Below, in pieces: positions 16,958 to 24,611 of a stretch of DNA of 64,000 nt. The DNA comes from CAZHOS01 sp964534605. GTDB lineage: Bacteria > Patescibacteriota > Saccharimonadia > Saccharimonadales > VXPC01. The DNA lies in NCBI GenBank assembly GCA_964534605.1, contig CAZHOS010000001.1, forward strand, positions 1-64,000, given 5' to 3'. The notes under the pieces are model-generated. The model made no database searches, had not been told where the DNA came from, and was given only the letters and a program-made list of their open reading frames with translations. Positions within the stretch are counted from its first letter, which is position 1; each line of letters starts with the position of its first letter. The translations under genes and the position numbers were made by a program.

Positions 16958-17427
16958 TATTTCTTCTCCTTAGCGGTCTTTTTGGCAGGTGCCTTTTTAG
17001 CCTTGGTTACTGGCTTTGCCTTAGCAACCTTTTTTGGTTCGGCCTTTTTGGCAACTGGGGCACTGGTTAGGTCGTCTACGAAAGTAATCTGAGCCATAAG
17101 AGTGTTGTCGCCTTTGCGATTGATAGTTTTGGTTAACCTTAGGTGGCCGCTGTCGCGCGCCGTTAACTTGGGCGCTATGTCGTCTACTAGCTTGTGTGCG
17201 CTAGATTCGTGGGCAACTTTGGTAATGATCTGGCGACGATTGTGCAAGTCTCCAACTTTTGCCTTGGTTATTAGGCGTTCTACATATGGCAGAGTTTCTT
17301 TAGCCTTTGGCAGAGTGGTCGTAAGCTTACCGTTATCGATAAGGTTGCTAGCGAGTCCCTTTAGTAGTGCCCTCCTCTGGTCTTTTTGACGGCCGAGTTT
17401 GCGGCCTTTATATCCGTGACGATGCAT
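16957..17427 (-). CDS. rplQ: 50S ribosomal protein L17
   Basis: 156 aa. The MHRHGYKGRKLGRQKDQRRALLKGLA start and VERLITKAKVGDLHNRRQI core are L17. The C-terminus has a Lys/Ala/Pro-rich extension (about residues 125-156) not needed for the fold. It follows rpoA with no gap, as usual. Confidence 0.97.
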   Translation of the reverse strand: MHRHGYKGRKLGRQKDQRRALLKGLASNLIDNGKLTTTLPKAKETLPYVERLITKAKVGDLHNRRQIITKVAHESSAHKLVDDIAPKLTARDSGHLRLTKTINRKGDNTLMAQITFVDDLTSAPVAKKAEPKKVAKAKPVTKAKKAPAKKTAKEKK

Positions 17428-18369
17428 TTATAGCTCCATCTCCGCCAGCTTGTCTTTGACCTCGTCTAGAGCCTTGCTGCCGAATCCTTTAAGCTCCTTA
17501 AGTTCTACGTCTGTAAGTGTAAAGAGATCCTTAAGCGTGTGGATGTCATTGTTGATCAGCGCGTTAGTTGTACGGGCACTAAGGTTAAGGTCTTCGATAG
17601 AAACACCGAGCTCTTCGGATTCGTCGCCTGCGGCGGCTACTTCGTTAGCGGCGATCTGATCTGCGAATGGTGCGGCTTCGATCTCTGTAGCACCCGAGAG
17701 AGCCTCGTATTGGCTGCGGAGGATAGCGGCGGCTTCTTCGAAGGCGTCGTTCGGGGTAATAGTGCCGTCTGTATCGATAGTAAGGCTTAGCTTATCTAGG
17801 TCTGTAACCTGACCAACACGAGTATTGTCTACCTTGTAGCGTACTCGTACGACTGGGCTAAAGACTGCATCTAGAGCGATCATGTCGGACGGCTTGTTAG
17901 CACCGCTCTGCTCTAATGTCTGGTAGCCGCGGCCCGTTGCTACGATTAGCTCTAGGCTAATGCTGTCCTTGGCTGAATCTAGAGTAGCAATAACTTGGTC
18001 TTTGTTAACTACTTCTACCTCTGAGTTGCCAGTGATATCTGCAGCTGTTACTACACCAGAGCCCTTCTTTGATAGAGTGATTGTCTGCGGCTCGTCAGAG
18101 AAGACCCTAAAGCGTACAGACTTGAGGTTTAGCATGATTTCGACAACGTCTTCTTTGACTCCTGGCAAAGAGCTGAACTCGTGGCTAGCACCATCTGCCT
18201 TGAAAGAAACGATAGCTGCACCAGCAATACTAGATAGTAGTACGCGTCGCATGCTGTTGCCGAGTGTCATCCCGTAGCCAGAATGCAAAGGCTCGATAAC
18301 AAAAGTAGAGCTTGTTGAGCTGTGCTCGTCGATTGATGATAGTGCTGGGGTGTATATAGTTTTAGACAT
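17428..18369 (-). CDS. rpoA: RNA polymerase alpha subunit
   Basis: 313 aa from the ATG at 18369, chosen because AGGAG lies 6 bases upstream; the frame runs on to 18405 inside rpsD. The N-terminal dimerisation domain has EPLHSGYGMTLGNSMRRVLLSSI. The C-terminal domain has SIEDLNLSARTTNALINNDIHTLKDLF and LKGFGSKALDEVKDKL, the helix-hairpin-helix part that contacts UP elements and activators. The linker around residues 225-250 is acidic and Ala-rich. Confidence 0.97.
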   Translation of the reverse strand: MSKTIYTPALSSIDEHSSTSSTFVIEPLHSGYGMTLGNSMRRVLLSSIAGAAIVSFKADGASHEFSSLPGVKEDVVEIMLNLKSVRFRVFSDEPQTITLSKKGSGVVTAADITGNSEVEVVNKDQVIATLDSAKDSISLELIVATGRGYQTLEQSGANKPSDMIALDAVFSPVVRVRYKVDNTRVGQVTDLDKLSLTIDTDGTITPNDAFEEAAAILRSQYEALSGATEIEAAPFADQIAANEVAAAGDESEELGVSIEDLNLSARTTNALINNDIHTLKDLFTLTDVELKELKGFGSKALDEVKDKLAEMEL

Positions 18370-18382
18370 ACTTATCTCCTGT

Positions 18383-19000
18383 TTAGCGTGAGTAATACTC
18401 AACAATTAGTTGTTCGTTTATGTCCTCTTCGGCATCTTCGCGAGTTGGTAGTGAGGCTACTTCGATGCGTACCTTTTTGCGGTCGACAGATATCCAAGCT
18501 GGTACGGTGCTTGGTTTGGGGCTTAACTCGTCAATGTTCTTGAAATATTCGTTCTTGCTGCTTTTGGTGCGTAACTCGATCTTGTCGCCTGCACTAAGTC
18601 GGTATGACGGTATATCTACTTTGCCACCGTTGACGTTAAAGTGTCCGTGACCAACAAGTTGACGGGCTGCACGACGACTACTGGCGAAGCCGGCTCGGTA
18701 GACAGCGTTGTCTAGTCGGCGCTCTAGTAGTATTAGGGCGTTTTCACCTGTTTTGCCAGACATTTTGTCGGCGGTTGCAAACAAGTTTTTGAATTGCTTT
18801 TCTAGTAAGCCGTAAAGTCTGCGTACCTTTTGCTTCTCGCGGAGCTGGATGGAATACTGACTAGCAGCTGAGCGCCGGCGTCCTGTGCCTTGTTCGCCCG
18901 GTGCGCCTTGCTTCTTGACAAGATACTTGTGAGCTTTAGGGTGCAGAGCGTAGCCTTCGCGTCGGCTCTGTTTGACTACTGGTGATAGATCTCTAGCCAT
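18383..19000 (-). CDS. rpsD: 30S ribosomal protein S4, zinc-free form
   Basis: 205 aa. The N-terminal region that carries four zinc cysteines in C+ S4 proteins reads MARDLSPVVKQSRREGYALH with none of them. GRRRSAASQYSIQLREKQKVRRLYG and the S4 domain (LERRLDNAVYRAGFASSRRAARQLVGHGH) are intact. S4 starts small-subunit assembly on 16S rRNA. It can autoregulate its operon in some bacteria, but no leader is visible here because rpsK ends 2 bp upstream. Confidence 0.97.
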   Translation of the reverse strand: MARDLSPVVKQSRREGYALHPKAHKYLVKKQGAPGEQGTGRRRSAASQYSIQLREKQKVRRLYGLLEKQFKNLFATADKMSGKTGENALILLERRLDNAVYRAGFASSRRAARQLVGHGHFNVNGGKVDIPSYRLSAGDKIELRTKSSKNEYFKNIDELSPKPSTVPAWISVDRKKVRIEVASLPTREDAEEDINEQLIVEYYSR

Positions 19001-19002
19001 GA

Positions 19003-19446
19003 CTAAACTCTCCTTGCTTTCTTGGGTCTTACACCACCGTGTGGTGAGCCTGTTTTGTCTGTAATGCTCTCGAGCACGATGTCTTCGGCAATTAAGGCAC
19101 GGATTGCAGCGTCACGTCCTTGGCCAATGCCTTTGACGAACACGTCGACTTTGCGGAGTCCGAATGACTGTTTAGCTTCGTTGGCGACTTTCTCGACAGC
19201 GATTCCTGCTGCGTAGGCTGTGCCTTTCTTTGATCCTCTAAAGCCGCAAGCACCGGAGCTTGTTGCTGCTAGCGCACCACCACTAAGGTCGGTGATGGTG
19301 ATGATTGTGTTATTGAATGATGCATATATGTGTACTTGACCATGCGGAATAGATCGCTTGGTCTTGCGTGCCTTAGGCTTTGCTGCTGGAGCTTCTGTTG
19401 CCTCCGGCGCAGTTGTTGTTGGGGTTGTGGTTTTCTCTTCGCTCAT
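19003..19446 (-). CDS. rpsK: 30S ribosomal protein S11
   Basis: 147 aa. GQVHIYASFNNTIITITDLSGGALAATSSGACGFRGSKKGTAYAA is unmistakable, and it ends GGVRPKKARRV. An N-terminal Thr/Ala/Pro-rich extension of about 30 residues (EEKTTTPTTTAPEATEA) is unusual but does not touch the core. Confidence 0.97.
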   Translation of the reverse strand: MSEEKTTTPTTTAPEATEAPAAKPKARKTKRSIPHGQVHIYASFNNTIITITDLSGGALAATSSGACGFRGSKKGTAYAAGIAVEKVANEAKQSFGLRKVDVFVKGIGQGRDAAIRALIAEDIVLESITDKTGSPHGGVRPKKARRV

Positions 19447-19452
19447 ACTATC

Positions 19453-19839
19453 CTACGTCTTTGTTGCTGCTTTTTTAGCTGTACCACCGACTGCAACACG
19501 TTTGCCACGCCTGCTACGGGCGTTTGTTCGTGTTCGCTGCCCACGTGATGGCAGATTCTTTGAATGTCGGTCACCACGATAACTACGGATTTCTTTGAGG
19601 CGCTTGATGTTGCCAACTACGATTCGCTGTAGTTCGCCCTCTACTAGCAGGTCTTCGTTAATAACGTCCTGTATAGAGCTTATCTGAGCGTCTGATAGAT
19701 CTTTGGCCCGTGTGGTGCCTTCTACCTTTGCTTTTGCAAGGATATCCTTGCTAGTTTTTGGACCGATACCGTAGATGTAGGTAAGTGCAACGTGCACTTG
19801 CTTGTCTGCTGGTATGGTGATTCCGCTAATTCGTGCCAA
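19453..19839 (-). CDS. rpsM: 30S ribosomal protein S13, TTG start
   Basis: 128 aa. MARISGITIPADKQVHVALTYIYGIG at the start and YRGDRHSKNLPSRGQRTRTNARSRRGKR near the end identify S13. The start codon is TTG at 19839, just after the rpmJ stop. No ATG or GTG lies in the right place, and the protein start aligns with the family, so the TTG is firm. The C-terminal tail KRVAVGGTAKKAATKT is slightly long. Confidence 0.97.
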   Translation of the reverse strand: MARISGITIPADKQVHVALTYIYGIGPKTSKDILAKAKVEGTTRAKDLSDAQISSIQDVINEDLLVEGELQRIVVGNIKRLKEIRSYRGDRHSKNLPSRGQRTRTNARSRRGKRVAVGGTAKKAATKT

Positions 19840-19840
19840 T

Positions 19841-19957
19841 TTAGCCCTGCCTCTGCTTATGCTTTTTCTTACGCTTGTTAATTACATAAAGCCTACCCTT
19901 ACGGCGGACAATAATGTCATCTGGCGAAATCTTTTTTACGCTCGCTCGTACCTTCAT
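19841..19957 (-). CDS. rpmJ: 50S ribosomal protein L36, zinc-free form
   Basis: A 38-aa gene: MKVRASVKKISPDDIIVRRKG at the start and RLYVINKRKKKHKQRQG at the end. This is L36 with the CxxC...C...H zinc site gone: Ser, Asp and Asn fill the cysteine positions. A GGAG lies 8 bases before the ATG. It fits between infA and rpsM exactly where rpmJ belongs. It is smaller than most ORF-calling cut-offs and is easily missed. Confidence 0.93.
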   Translation of the reverse strand: MKVRASVKKISPDDIIVRRKGRLYVINKRKKKHKQRQG

Positions 19958-19984
19958 TATGCAATCTCCATGACTGTTTATAAT

Positions 19985-20281
19985 TTATGTGCGGTAAGTT
20001 ACACGACCCTTAGTGAGATCATAAGGTGTCATTTCTACCTTAACGCCGTCACCCGGCACAAGTCTGATGTAATTCTTTCGCATCTTACCTGATAGGGTGC
20101 ACAATATCTGATGCCCATTTTCTAGCTCGACCGTAAACTTGGTGCCTGGTAGAGTTTCGACGACTTTGCCCTCGAACTCTAACACCTGTTTTTTTGCCTT
20201 ACTATAGCGGTCTTCCCTACTTTTATTAGTACCCGCTGATGCAGGTGACTTATTAGGAGTAGTGGATTTACGCTTTGACAT
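19985..20281 (-). CDS. infA: translation initiation factor IF-1 with N-terminal extension
   Basis: 98 aa against the usual 72 or so. The S1-fold core begins near residue 33 (VLEFEGKVVETLPGTKFTVELENGHQ) and ends SGKMRKNYIRLVPGDGVKVEMTPYDLTKGRVTYRT. The extra 26-30 N-terminal residues are Ser/Lys/Asn-rich and probably disordered. No internal Met offers a shorter start. IF-1 occupies the A site during initiation. It opens the operon infA-rpmJ-rpsM-rpsK-rpsD-rpoA-rplQ-rplM-rpsI from a strong promoter and has no clear Shine-Dalgarno. Confidence 0.94.
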   Translation of the reverse strand: MSKRKSTTPNKSPASAGTNKSREDRYSKAKKQVLEFEGKVVETLPGTKFTVELENGHQILCTLSGKMRKNYIRLVPGDGVKVEMTPYDLTKGRVTYRT

Positions 20282-20297
20282 AGATTAACAGAGAGCA

Positions 20298-20326
20298 ATT
20301 ATACTGTAACCAAAGAAGTGTGTAAA
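20298..20326 (-). promoter_or_regulatory. infA operon promoter
   Basis: TTTACA (20321-20326), 17 bases, TATAAT (20298-20303) on the minus strand. Expected start is about 10 bases before the infA ATG. This promoter should drive the whole alpha-operon block. Confidence 0.75.
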
Positions 20327-20497
20327 GTGTTTTTTACAAGAAAAATAGTTGCAGCTGTAGATGCGTTTTTATCAGCTACTTATTGATAGAACCATTATAC
20401 CGAATCTTGGCCAGCAAGTGCAAGTAAAGGCAGGGGTTTAACATTTATTATTTAGGAGTCTAGACAAAGCTCATAGGGCAAGAGAAACACGCCATAA

Positions 20498-20532
20498 GAG
20501 CTAAAATTACTATTAATAAGTAGTTTTAACTC
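20498..20532. repeat. 14-bp inverted repeat in the secY-infA gap
   Basis: GAGCTAAAATTACT (20498-20511) and AGTAGTTTTAACTC (20519-20532) pair at 13 of 14 positions if one G.T pair is counted, around a 7-base loop. The 324-base gap 20282-20605 otherwise holds only the infA promoter and A/T-rich sequence. This repeat is the best candidate for the end of the secY transcript, though no T-run follows it. Confidence 0.4.
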
Positions 20533-20605
20533 TGGCTCGAACTTTTACTTTTTTGCACCCAAAAAGAAGCATGAATTGTAAAGACTTACGCCTTTGACTA
20601 CTTAG

Positions 20606-22114
20606 TTAAGACTTCTTGTTGCGGCGCAAGAATCCAAACCCACGTCGTTTGGCAGTAGACTCGTCGTCTTGGTTATAGAAGTTGTTGTCGTAGTCTTCAT
20701 AGGTGACCATCAGGGCCTTTGACTCCACTTGTCTGAGTGTATCGAGGGCAACAGCTACTAGGATGAGGATGCTCGTACCACCTATTACCAGCTGACTAGC
20801 TGCTGCTGGGTTAAGGTTAAACTGCAAGAATACTATCTGCGCAATAATTGGCGTTAGGGCCAAGAGGCCTAGGCTGGTGGCACCAAATAGGTTAAGCCTA
20901 TTAACGAGGCCAGTTAGATACTTTTCTGTATCTTTACCAGGACGCACATCCTCTATGAAGCCACCTTGACGCTGCAGTTGTTCCGAGATTTCTTTGGAGT
21001 TAAATACTACGCCGGTGTAGAAGAAGGTAAAGGCCACTACTAGCAAGAAATAAGTTACTGGGTACACCCAGCCTTCCCAGCCGCCTATCAAGCCAGCGGT
21101 ACTGCCGTGTCCACCTGGCGAGGTAAACCACAGTACTAAGTTTTGGCCGAGCTCTGCCAGCCGTGGGTTAGCAGAGTCCTGGACAAGCTGACCGAACAGC
21201 TGTGGGACGGACAGAAACGCAACTGCAAAGATAATCGGTATAACACCTGCGGCGATAAGTTTGACCGGCAGCACTGTGCTGACATCACTGTAGGCCCTAT
21301 TGCCCTGCACCTTCTTGGCATAGCTAATTTTGATACGACGCTGTGCCTCGTTAAGATACACGACAAATAGTGTCGTTAGGATGGTAGAGGCTATCAGGCC
21401 CGCCCCAATAACTACCGTTACAGGTACGCTGAATAGTCCGAATATCTCGACACTCTGGGTGCTATCGCGTATACCATCCCACAATGCGTTAAAGATAAAT
21501 GGTAGCTGGCTAACAATACCAACGGTAATCAGGATACTAATACCGTTACCTATACCCTTTTCGGTAATAAGCTCGCCCAGCCACATAAGGATCAGAGCAC
21601 CTGCTGTTAGCGATGCGACCATTAGCACCCACTGCGACAGACTGGCGTTGGCGGTAATGTCCCCCAGACCACTAAGCTGCTGCGCCACCTGACGCACGAG
21701 GAATATCGACCCTATAGACTGTACGATTGCCAGCGGAAAGGTAAGAATACGCGTGTACTGATTAAGCTTTCGCTTGCCGTATTCGCCCTCGTTTGCCAGA
21801 GTTTCTAGCTTGGGTATAGCCTTTTGTAGCACTTGGATGATGATACTGGCGTTAATGTACGGGCCAAGACCGATAAGCATAATACTAAGCGATGCTAGTG
21901 CACCACCAGATAAGATGTTAAGGAAGGTTAGGATAGCTGGAGGACTGTCGGTATTAATAAGGTTGTCTAGGATCTGCTTTAGCTCTGCAGGCTCTGCCAG
22001 AGGTATAGGCACGTGTGCTAACAAGCGATAAACAATTAGAATACCAAGTACTGCAAACACCTTTGTGCGCATGTCTTTGTTTAGTAGGCCGCGACCGATT
22101 AACTTCCAGTTCAT
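20606..22114 (-). CDS. secY: protein translocase subunit SecY
   Basis: 502 aa, about 60 longer than E. coli SecY, with ten predicted membrane helices. The start region LLNKDMRTKVFAVLGILIVYRLLAHVPIP, the INASIIIQVLQ helix, GNGISILITVGIVS and the GGFIEDVRPGKDTEKYL cytoplasmic loop are typical. The C-terminus carries an extra basic tail (KRRGFGFLRRNKKS). It forms the SecYEG channel. It is separated from the spc genes by the structured RNA region and is not followed by adk or map. A -10 TATAGT ends 6 bases before the ATG, so it has its own leaderless promoter. Confidence 0.96.
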   Translation of the reverse strand: MNWKLIGRGLLNKDMRTKVFAVLGILIVYRLLAHVPIPLAEPAELKQILDNLINTDSPPAILTFLNILSGGALASLSIMLIGLGPYINASIIIQVLQKAIPKLETLANEGEYGKRKLNQYTRILTFPLAIVQSIGSIFLVRQVAQQLSGLGDITANASLSQWVLMVASLTAGALILMWLGELITEKGIGNGISILITVGIVSQLPFIFNALWDGIRDSTQSVEIFGLFSVPVTVVIGAGLIASTILTTLFVVYLNEAQRRIKISYAKKVQGNRAYSDVSTVLPVKLIAAGVIPIIFAVAFLSVPQLFGQLVQDSANPRLAELGQNLVLWFTSPGGHGSTAGLIGGWEGWVYPVTYFLLVVAFTFFYTGVVFNSKEISEQLQRQGGFIEDVRPGKDTEKYLTGLVNRLNLFGATSLGLLALTPIIAQIVFLQFNLNPAAASQLVIGGTSILILVAVALDTLRQVESKALMVTYEDYDNNFYNQDDESTAKRRGFGFLRRNKKS

Positions 22115-22120
22115 GTCTGT

Positions 22121-22126
22121 ACTATA
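22121..22126 (-). promoter_or_regulatory. -10 element of secY, predicted leaderless
   Basis: TATAGT on the minus strand ends exactly 6 bases before the secY ATG. An overlapping TAATAT lies 4 bases further up. No good -35 is visible. Confidence 0.45.
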
Positions 22127-22198
22127 TTACCCTCTCAAATTCAGAATATATGTTACCACAAGAACGAGGAATCAGGAATGGAGAATGAGTAAAAAGAG

Positions 22199-22234
22199 AC
22201 TAGAAAAGCAGAAGCCCGACCATTTCTGGCCGGG
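22199..22234 (-). terminator. probable terminator of the 74-aa gene
   Basis: On the minus strand CCCGGCC, a 6-base loop and GGTCGGG form a 7-bp stem with one G.U pair, followed by CTTCTGCTTTTC. It lies about 105 bases past the stop of the small gene and before secY. Confidence 0.5.
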
Positions 22235-22339
22235 ACTATCCGATCTCTGATACTGAGCTCATGCATCAACTGCACGAAACAATGGTCGAGTTTGGACGAA
22301 AGAATGAGTCCAGGTTGTAGGCCCATCGAAATCGTCTGG

Positions 22340-22564
22340 CTACAGCTCTGTGAGCCAACTTATGATTTTTTCAAAGTCTGTCTCTTCGAGGTCGTTGATA
22401 GACGGAGCGAAAATATCAACGTGTACGCTGGTGTCCTTCTTCGTTTTGAACTGGACGCTAACATCTAGGAAATCAAGTGGGCTTGAGATCTGCTCTAAAC
22501 CCAAAAGATGATCCATGAGTGGATCCAAAGGTTGATGAGTATGAACAGACACAACGATAGACAT
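22340..22564 (-). CDS. hypothetical protein, 74 aa
   Basis: Small acidic soluble protein beginning MSIVVSVHTHQPLDPLMDHL and ending EKIISWLTEL. I do not recognise it. It is likely real: a perfect AGGAGG lies 6 bases before the ATG, an extended -10 TGGTATAAT lies at 22622-22630, and a terminator-like hairpin follows. It is a single-gene unit between secY and the structured RNA, on the strand opposite to the RNA. Confidence 0.65.
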   Translation of the reverse strand: MSIVVSVHTHQPLDPLMDHLLGLEQISSPLDFLDVSVQFKTKKDTSVHVDIFAPSINDLEETDFEKIISWLTEL

Positions 22565-22621
22565 CGCAGCCTCCTTGCTATTGCGGGGTCTCCGCCTGAA
22601 CTCACTCGAGATTAGAAAGAT

Positions 22622-22630
22622 ATTATACCA
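22622..22630 (-). promoter_or_regulatory. extended -10 of the 74-aa gene
   Basis: TGGTATAAT on the minus strand. A perfect TATAAT with upstream TG predicts an RNA start about 50 bases before the ATG at 22564, leaving room for the Shine-Dalgarno. Confidence 0.6.
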
Positions 22631-22710
22631 TCACTAAGACTTGGGGAGTAGGGAGTAAGGTCTGAGTATAGCCCATCAAGCCAAAGCCAGCTTGCTGGTT
22701 CTCCTTTGTT

Positions 22711-23048
22711 CCCAGCATTAATCAAAACAGATTAGCCTAAAACTCTTGCCTACAGTCAGTCAGGCGAGGATCAGTCTGGTAGTTAGCTTTAGCTAACTCA
22801 GACCGAACAACCACAGTGTTGGCTCCCTGACTTTAGGCTCAGAGTAGAAATAGCTAGGCAAGATGAGTGCTTGTCTGGCTTGTGTCTGAGTCCATGACAT
22901 CAGACCAAGACAGCAAGTACTCACTGTTATCAGCTTATTTCTGGTCTGAGATCAAAGAGAGGGTGTTAATGCTGTGGTACTAGGAGTCCCTCAGGCTGCT
23001 GATTGTAGGCGAGAGTTTTTGCTAGTCTGTCTTTTGGTTACCGCTGGG
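22711..23048 (+). ncRNA. candidate structured non-coding RNA, long rod
   Basis: Read as plus-strand RNA, this segment folds into one long rod. Stem 1 joins 22711-22759 with 22999-23048: CCCAGC/GCTGGG, then 9, 9 and 21 bp blocks with small internal loops. A side hairpin lies at 22774-22803 (GTCTG-AGTTAGC, TTTA loop). Stem 2 joins 22810-22828 with 22960-22978 (18 of 19 pairs). Stem 3 joins 22831-22855 with 22932-22957. Stem 4 joins 22864-22889 with 22900-22923. At least nine G.U pairs lie in the stems and no A.C pairs, so the plus strand is the folded one. No ORF or known RNA signature (tmRNA, RNase P, SRP, 6S) was recognised. A terminator follows at 23115-23141. Flanks 22631-22710 and 23049-23114 are unassigned; the latter contains ATACTTTTT-GGG-AAAAAGTAT. 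No convincing plus-strand promoter was found. Confidence 0.7.
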
Positions 23049-23114
23049 GTGTTTTTGAGATACTTTTTGGGAAAAAGTATTGGAGGAGGTTTATAAAGGC
23101 TCCGCCTTAATAGC

Positions 23115-23141
23115 AAAAAGACCCATCAACTGGGTCTTTTT
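23115..23141. terminator. bidirectional intrinsic terminator
   Basis: AAAAAGACCCA, loop TCAAC, TGGGTCTTTTT: a perfect 11-bp stem with T-runs both ways. It ends the S10/spc operon after rplO on the minus strand and would end the candidate RNA on the plus strand. Confidence 0.92.
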
Positions 23142-23168
23142 GTTTAAGCAGCTGCCGCTACAAGGAAA

Positions 23169-23699
23169 TTAGTCGATCTTCTTTTTAGAAGCCTTCGGCT
23201 CGTTATCTTTTGCTTGGCGCTTGGTATCTTTTTCTGTACCCACTAAAGCTTGACGCTGTGGGCGGTCTACTTTAGTAAAGCTGCCGCCTGCTTTTTGGAG
23301 CTTTTCAATCGCGGTTGCACTAGCAAACTGGATCTTGAGCTCTTTTGGCTTGGTGACTTCGCCCTTAACAATTAGCTTAGACGTGTGATACGGATCTTTT
23401 ATGATGCCGGCCTCTGCCAAGATATGGTTGTCTATTGTTTTGGCTTTAATAGCGTCTAGCTGGCCAGTGTAGACCTGTTGGGCAGGCTTGCGGTGGCTGG
23501 TAAAGCCAGGCAGCTTGGCCATGCGCTTGATCATAGAGTCTTTGCGACCGCCGTAGCTGTTGCGTCCGGCACTGTTACCACTACGGGCATTCTGGCCCTT
23601 GGTACCACGACCGGCAGTCTTACCGCGACCTGCTGCGATACCGCGGCCAGAGCGACGAATCTTTTTACGCTTAGCAACCTGGAGTTCGTTGTACTTCAT
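23169..23699 (-). CDS. rplO: 50S ribosomal protein L15
   Basis: 176 aa. The Gly/Arg-rich N-terminal tail (RRSGRGIAAGRGKTAGRGTKGQNARSG) and LPGFTSHRKP core are L15. The C-terminus ends in a charged tail KDNEPKASKKKID. It overlaps rpsE by one base, leaving no room for rpmD (L30), which lies between these genes in most bacteria. Last gene of the operon before a strong terminator. Confidence 0.96.
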   Translation of the reverse strand: MKYNELQVAKRKKIRRSGRGIAAGRGKTAGRGTKGQNARSGNSAGRNSYGGRKDSMIKRMAKLPGFTSHRKPAQQVYTGQLDAIKAKTIDNHILAEAGIIKDPYHTSKLIVKGEVTKPKELKIQFASATAIEKLQKAGGSFTKVDRPQRQALVGTEKDTKRQAKDNEPKASKKKID

Positions 23700-24253
23700 T
23701 ACTTAGCCTCTTTCTTGTCTGCAGCCTTCTTTTTGGGCGCTGACTTCTTTTTACCGGAGTTTGTAATCCAGTCCTTAGATGGCAGTAGCTTCTGCAGAGC
23801 CTCGATAACGGCGTAACTAACATTGATCTTGTTATTATTGCCCAGACTCTTGGTGACAATATTCTGTATACCTGCTGCCTCTAAGATGTCGCGGGTAACG
23901 CTACCGGCGATTAGACCAGTACCTTCGCTGGCAGGCATAATGAGGATATTAGCGCCGCCGACTTTACCACTGGTTTCGTGTGGTATGGTTGCCTTATGCA
24001 TGTGGACGGTGATCATATTCTTTTTAGCTACATCTACGGCCTTGTTGATAGCCGCAGTTACGTCGGCACCTTTAGCTATACCGATGCCGATAGAGCCTTT
24101 TTTGTCGCCAATTGCTACTAACGCACGGAACCTAAAGCGACGTCCGCCCTTTACTACGCGTGATACGCGGTCGATGTTAAGGACTCGTTGATCGAACTTG
24201 TTGTCTTCTTCTTCTTTGGCTACTGCCTGGTTATGGGGTTTAAAGCCGGCCAT
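23699..24253 (-). CDS. rpsE: 30S ribosomal protein S5
   Basis: 184 aa. The dsRBD-like N-domain has FDQRVLNIDRVSRVVKGGRRFRFRALVAIGDKKGSIGIGIAKG. IPHETSGKVGGANILIMPASEGTGLIAG and ALQKLLPS follow. The C-terminal tail is Lys/Ala-rich. It shares a base with both neighbours (rplR and rplO), so it is tightly coupled. Confidence 0.97.
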   Translation of the reverse strand: MAGFKPHNQAVAKEEEDNKFDQRVLNIDRVSRVVKGGRRFRFRALVAIGDKKGSIGIGIAKGADVTAAINKAVDVAKKNMITVHMHKATIPHETSGKVGGANILIMPASEGTGLIAGSVTRDILEAAGIQNIVTKSLGNNNKINVSYAVIEALQKLLPSKDWITNSGKKKSAPKKKAADKKEAK

Positions 24254-24609
24254 TATAACTCCAGTCCTTTCTCTCTTGCGGCATCAGCCAGAGCTTTTAC
24301 GCGTCCGTGATACTGCTTGTCTCCTCTGTCTAGGATCGCTTTGTTGATCTTTTTCTTCTTGCAAGCCTCAGCGACTTGTTCGCCGACTATCTTTGCGCGC
24401 TCTGTAAGGTTGGCAGGCAGCTTAGCAACACCTACCGTAGATGCTGATGCAATAGTTTTACCAGAATCGTCGTCGATTGCCTGTGCGCTGACGTGTGTAT
24501 TACTAATGAATACAGAGATACGCGGCGTGTCAGCTGTACCGTGTAGCTTAGCGCGTGTGCGCTTGGCACGCTGAGCTCTGACTGCTCGTAGTTTATCTAA
24601 CTTAGACAT
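24253..24609 (-). CDS. rplR: 50S ribosomal protein L18
   Basis: 118 aa. The basic N-terminus RAQRAKRTRAKLHGTADTPRISVFISNTHVSAQAIDDDSGKTIASAST and the C-terminal YHGRVKALADAAREKGLEL are diagnostic. It binds 5S rRNA. It lies 2 bp after rplF. Confidence 0.97.
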   Translation of the reverse strand: MSKLDKLRAVRAQRAKRTRAKLHGTADTPRISVFISNTHVSAQAIDDDSGKTIASASTVGVAKLPANLTERAKIVGEQVAEACKKKKINKAILDRGDKQYHGRVKALADAAREKGLEL

Positions 24610-24611
24610 GC

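Noticed and set aside
22711..23048. Identification of the rod as tmRNA, RNase P RNA, SRP RNA or 6S RNA
   Set aside because: No tRNA-like ends or TTCGA loop, no GAGGAAAGTCC-type P4, no GGAA apical SRP loop, and no 6S-like open central bubble in a 180-200 nt frame. Left unnamed.
23081..23110. GGAGGAGG at 23082-23089 as a ribosome site for a plus-strand peptide
   Set aside because: No ATG, GTG or TTG lies at a usable distance downstream; it is more likely part of an RNA hairpin (GGAG...CTCC).
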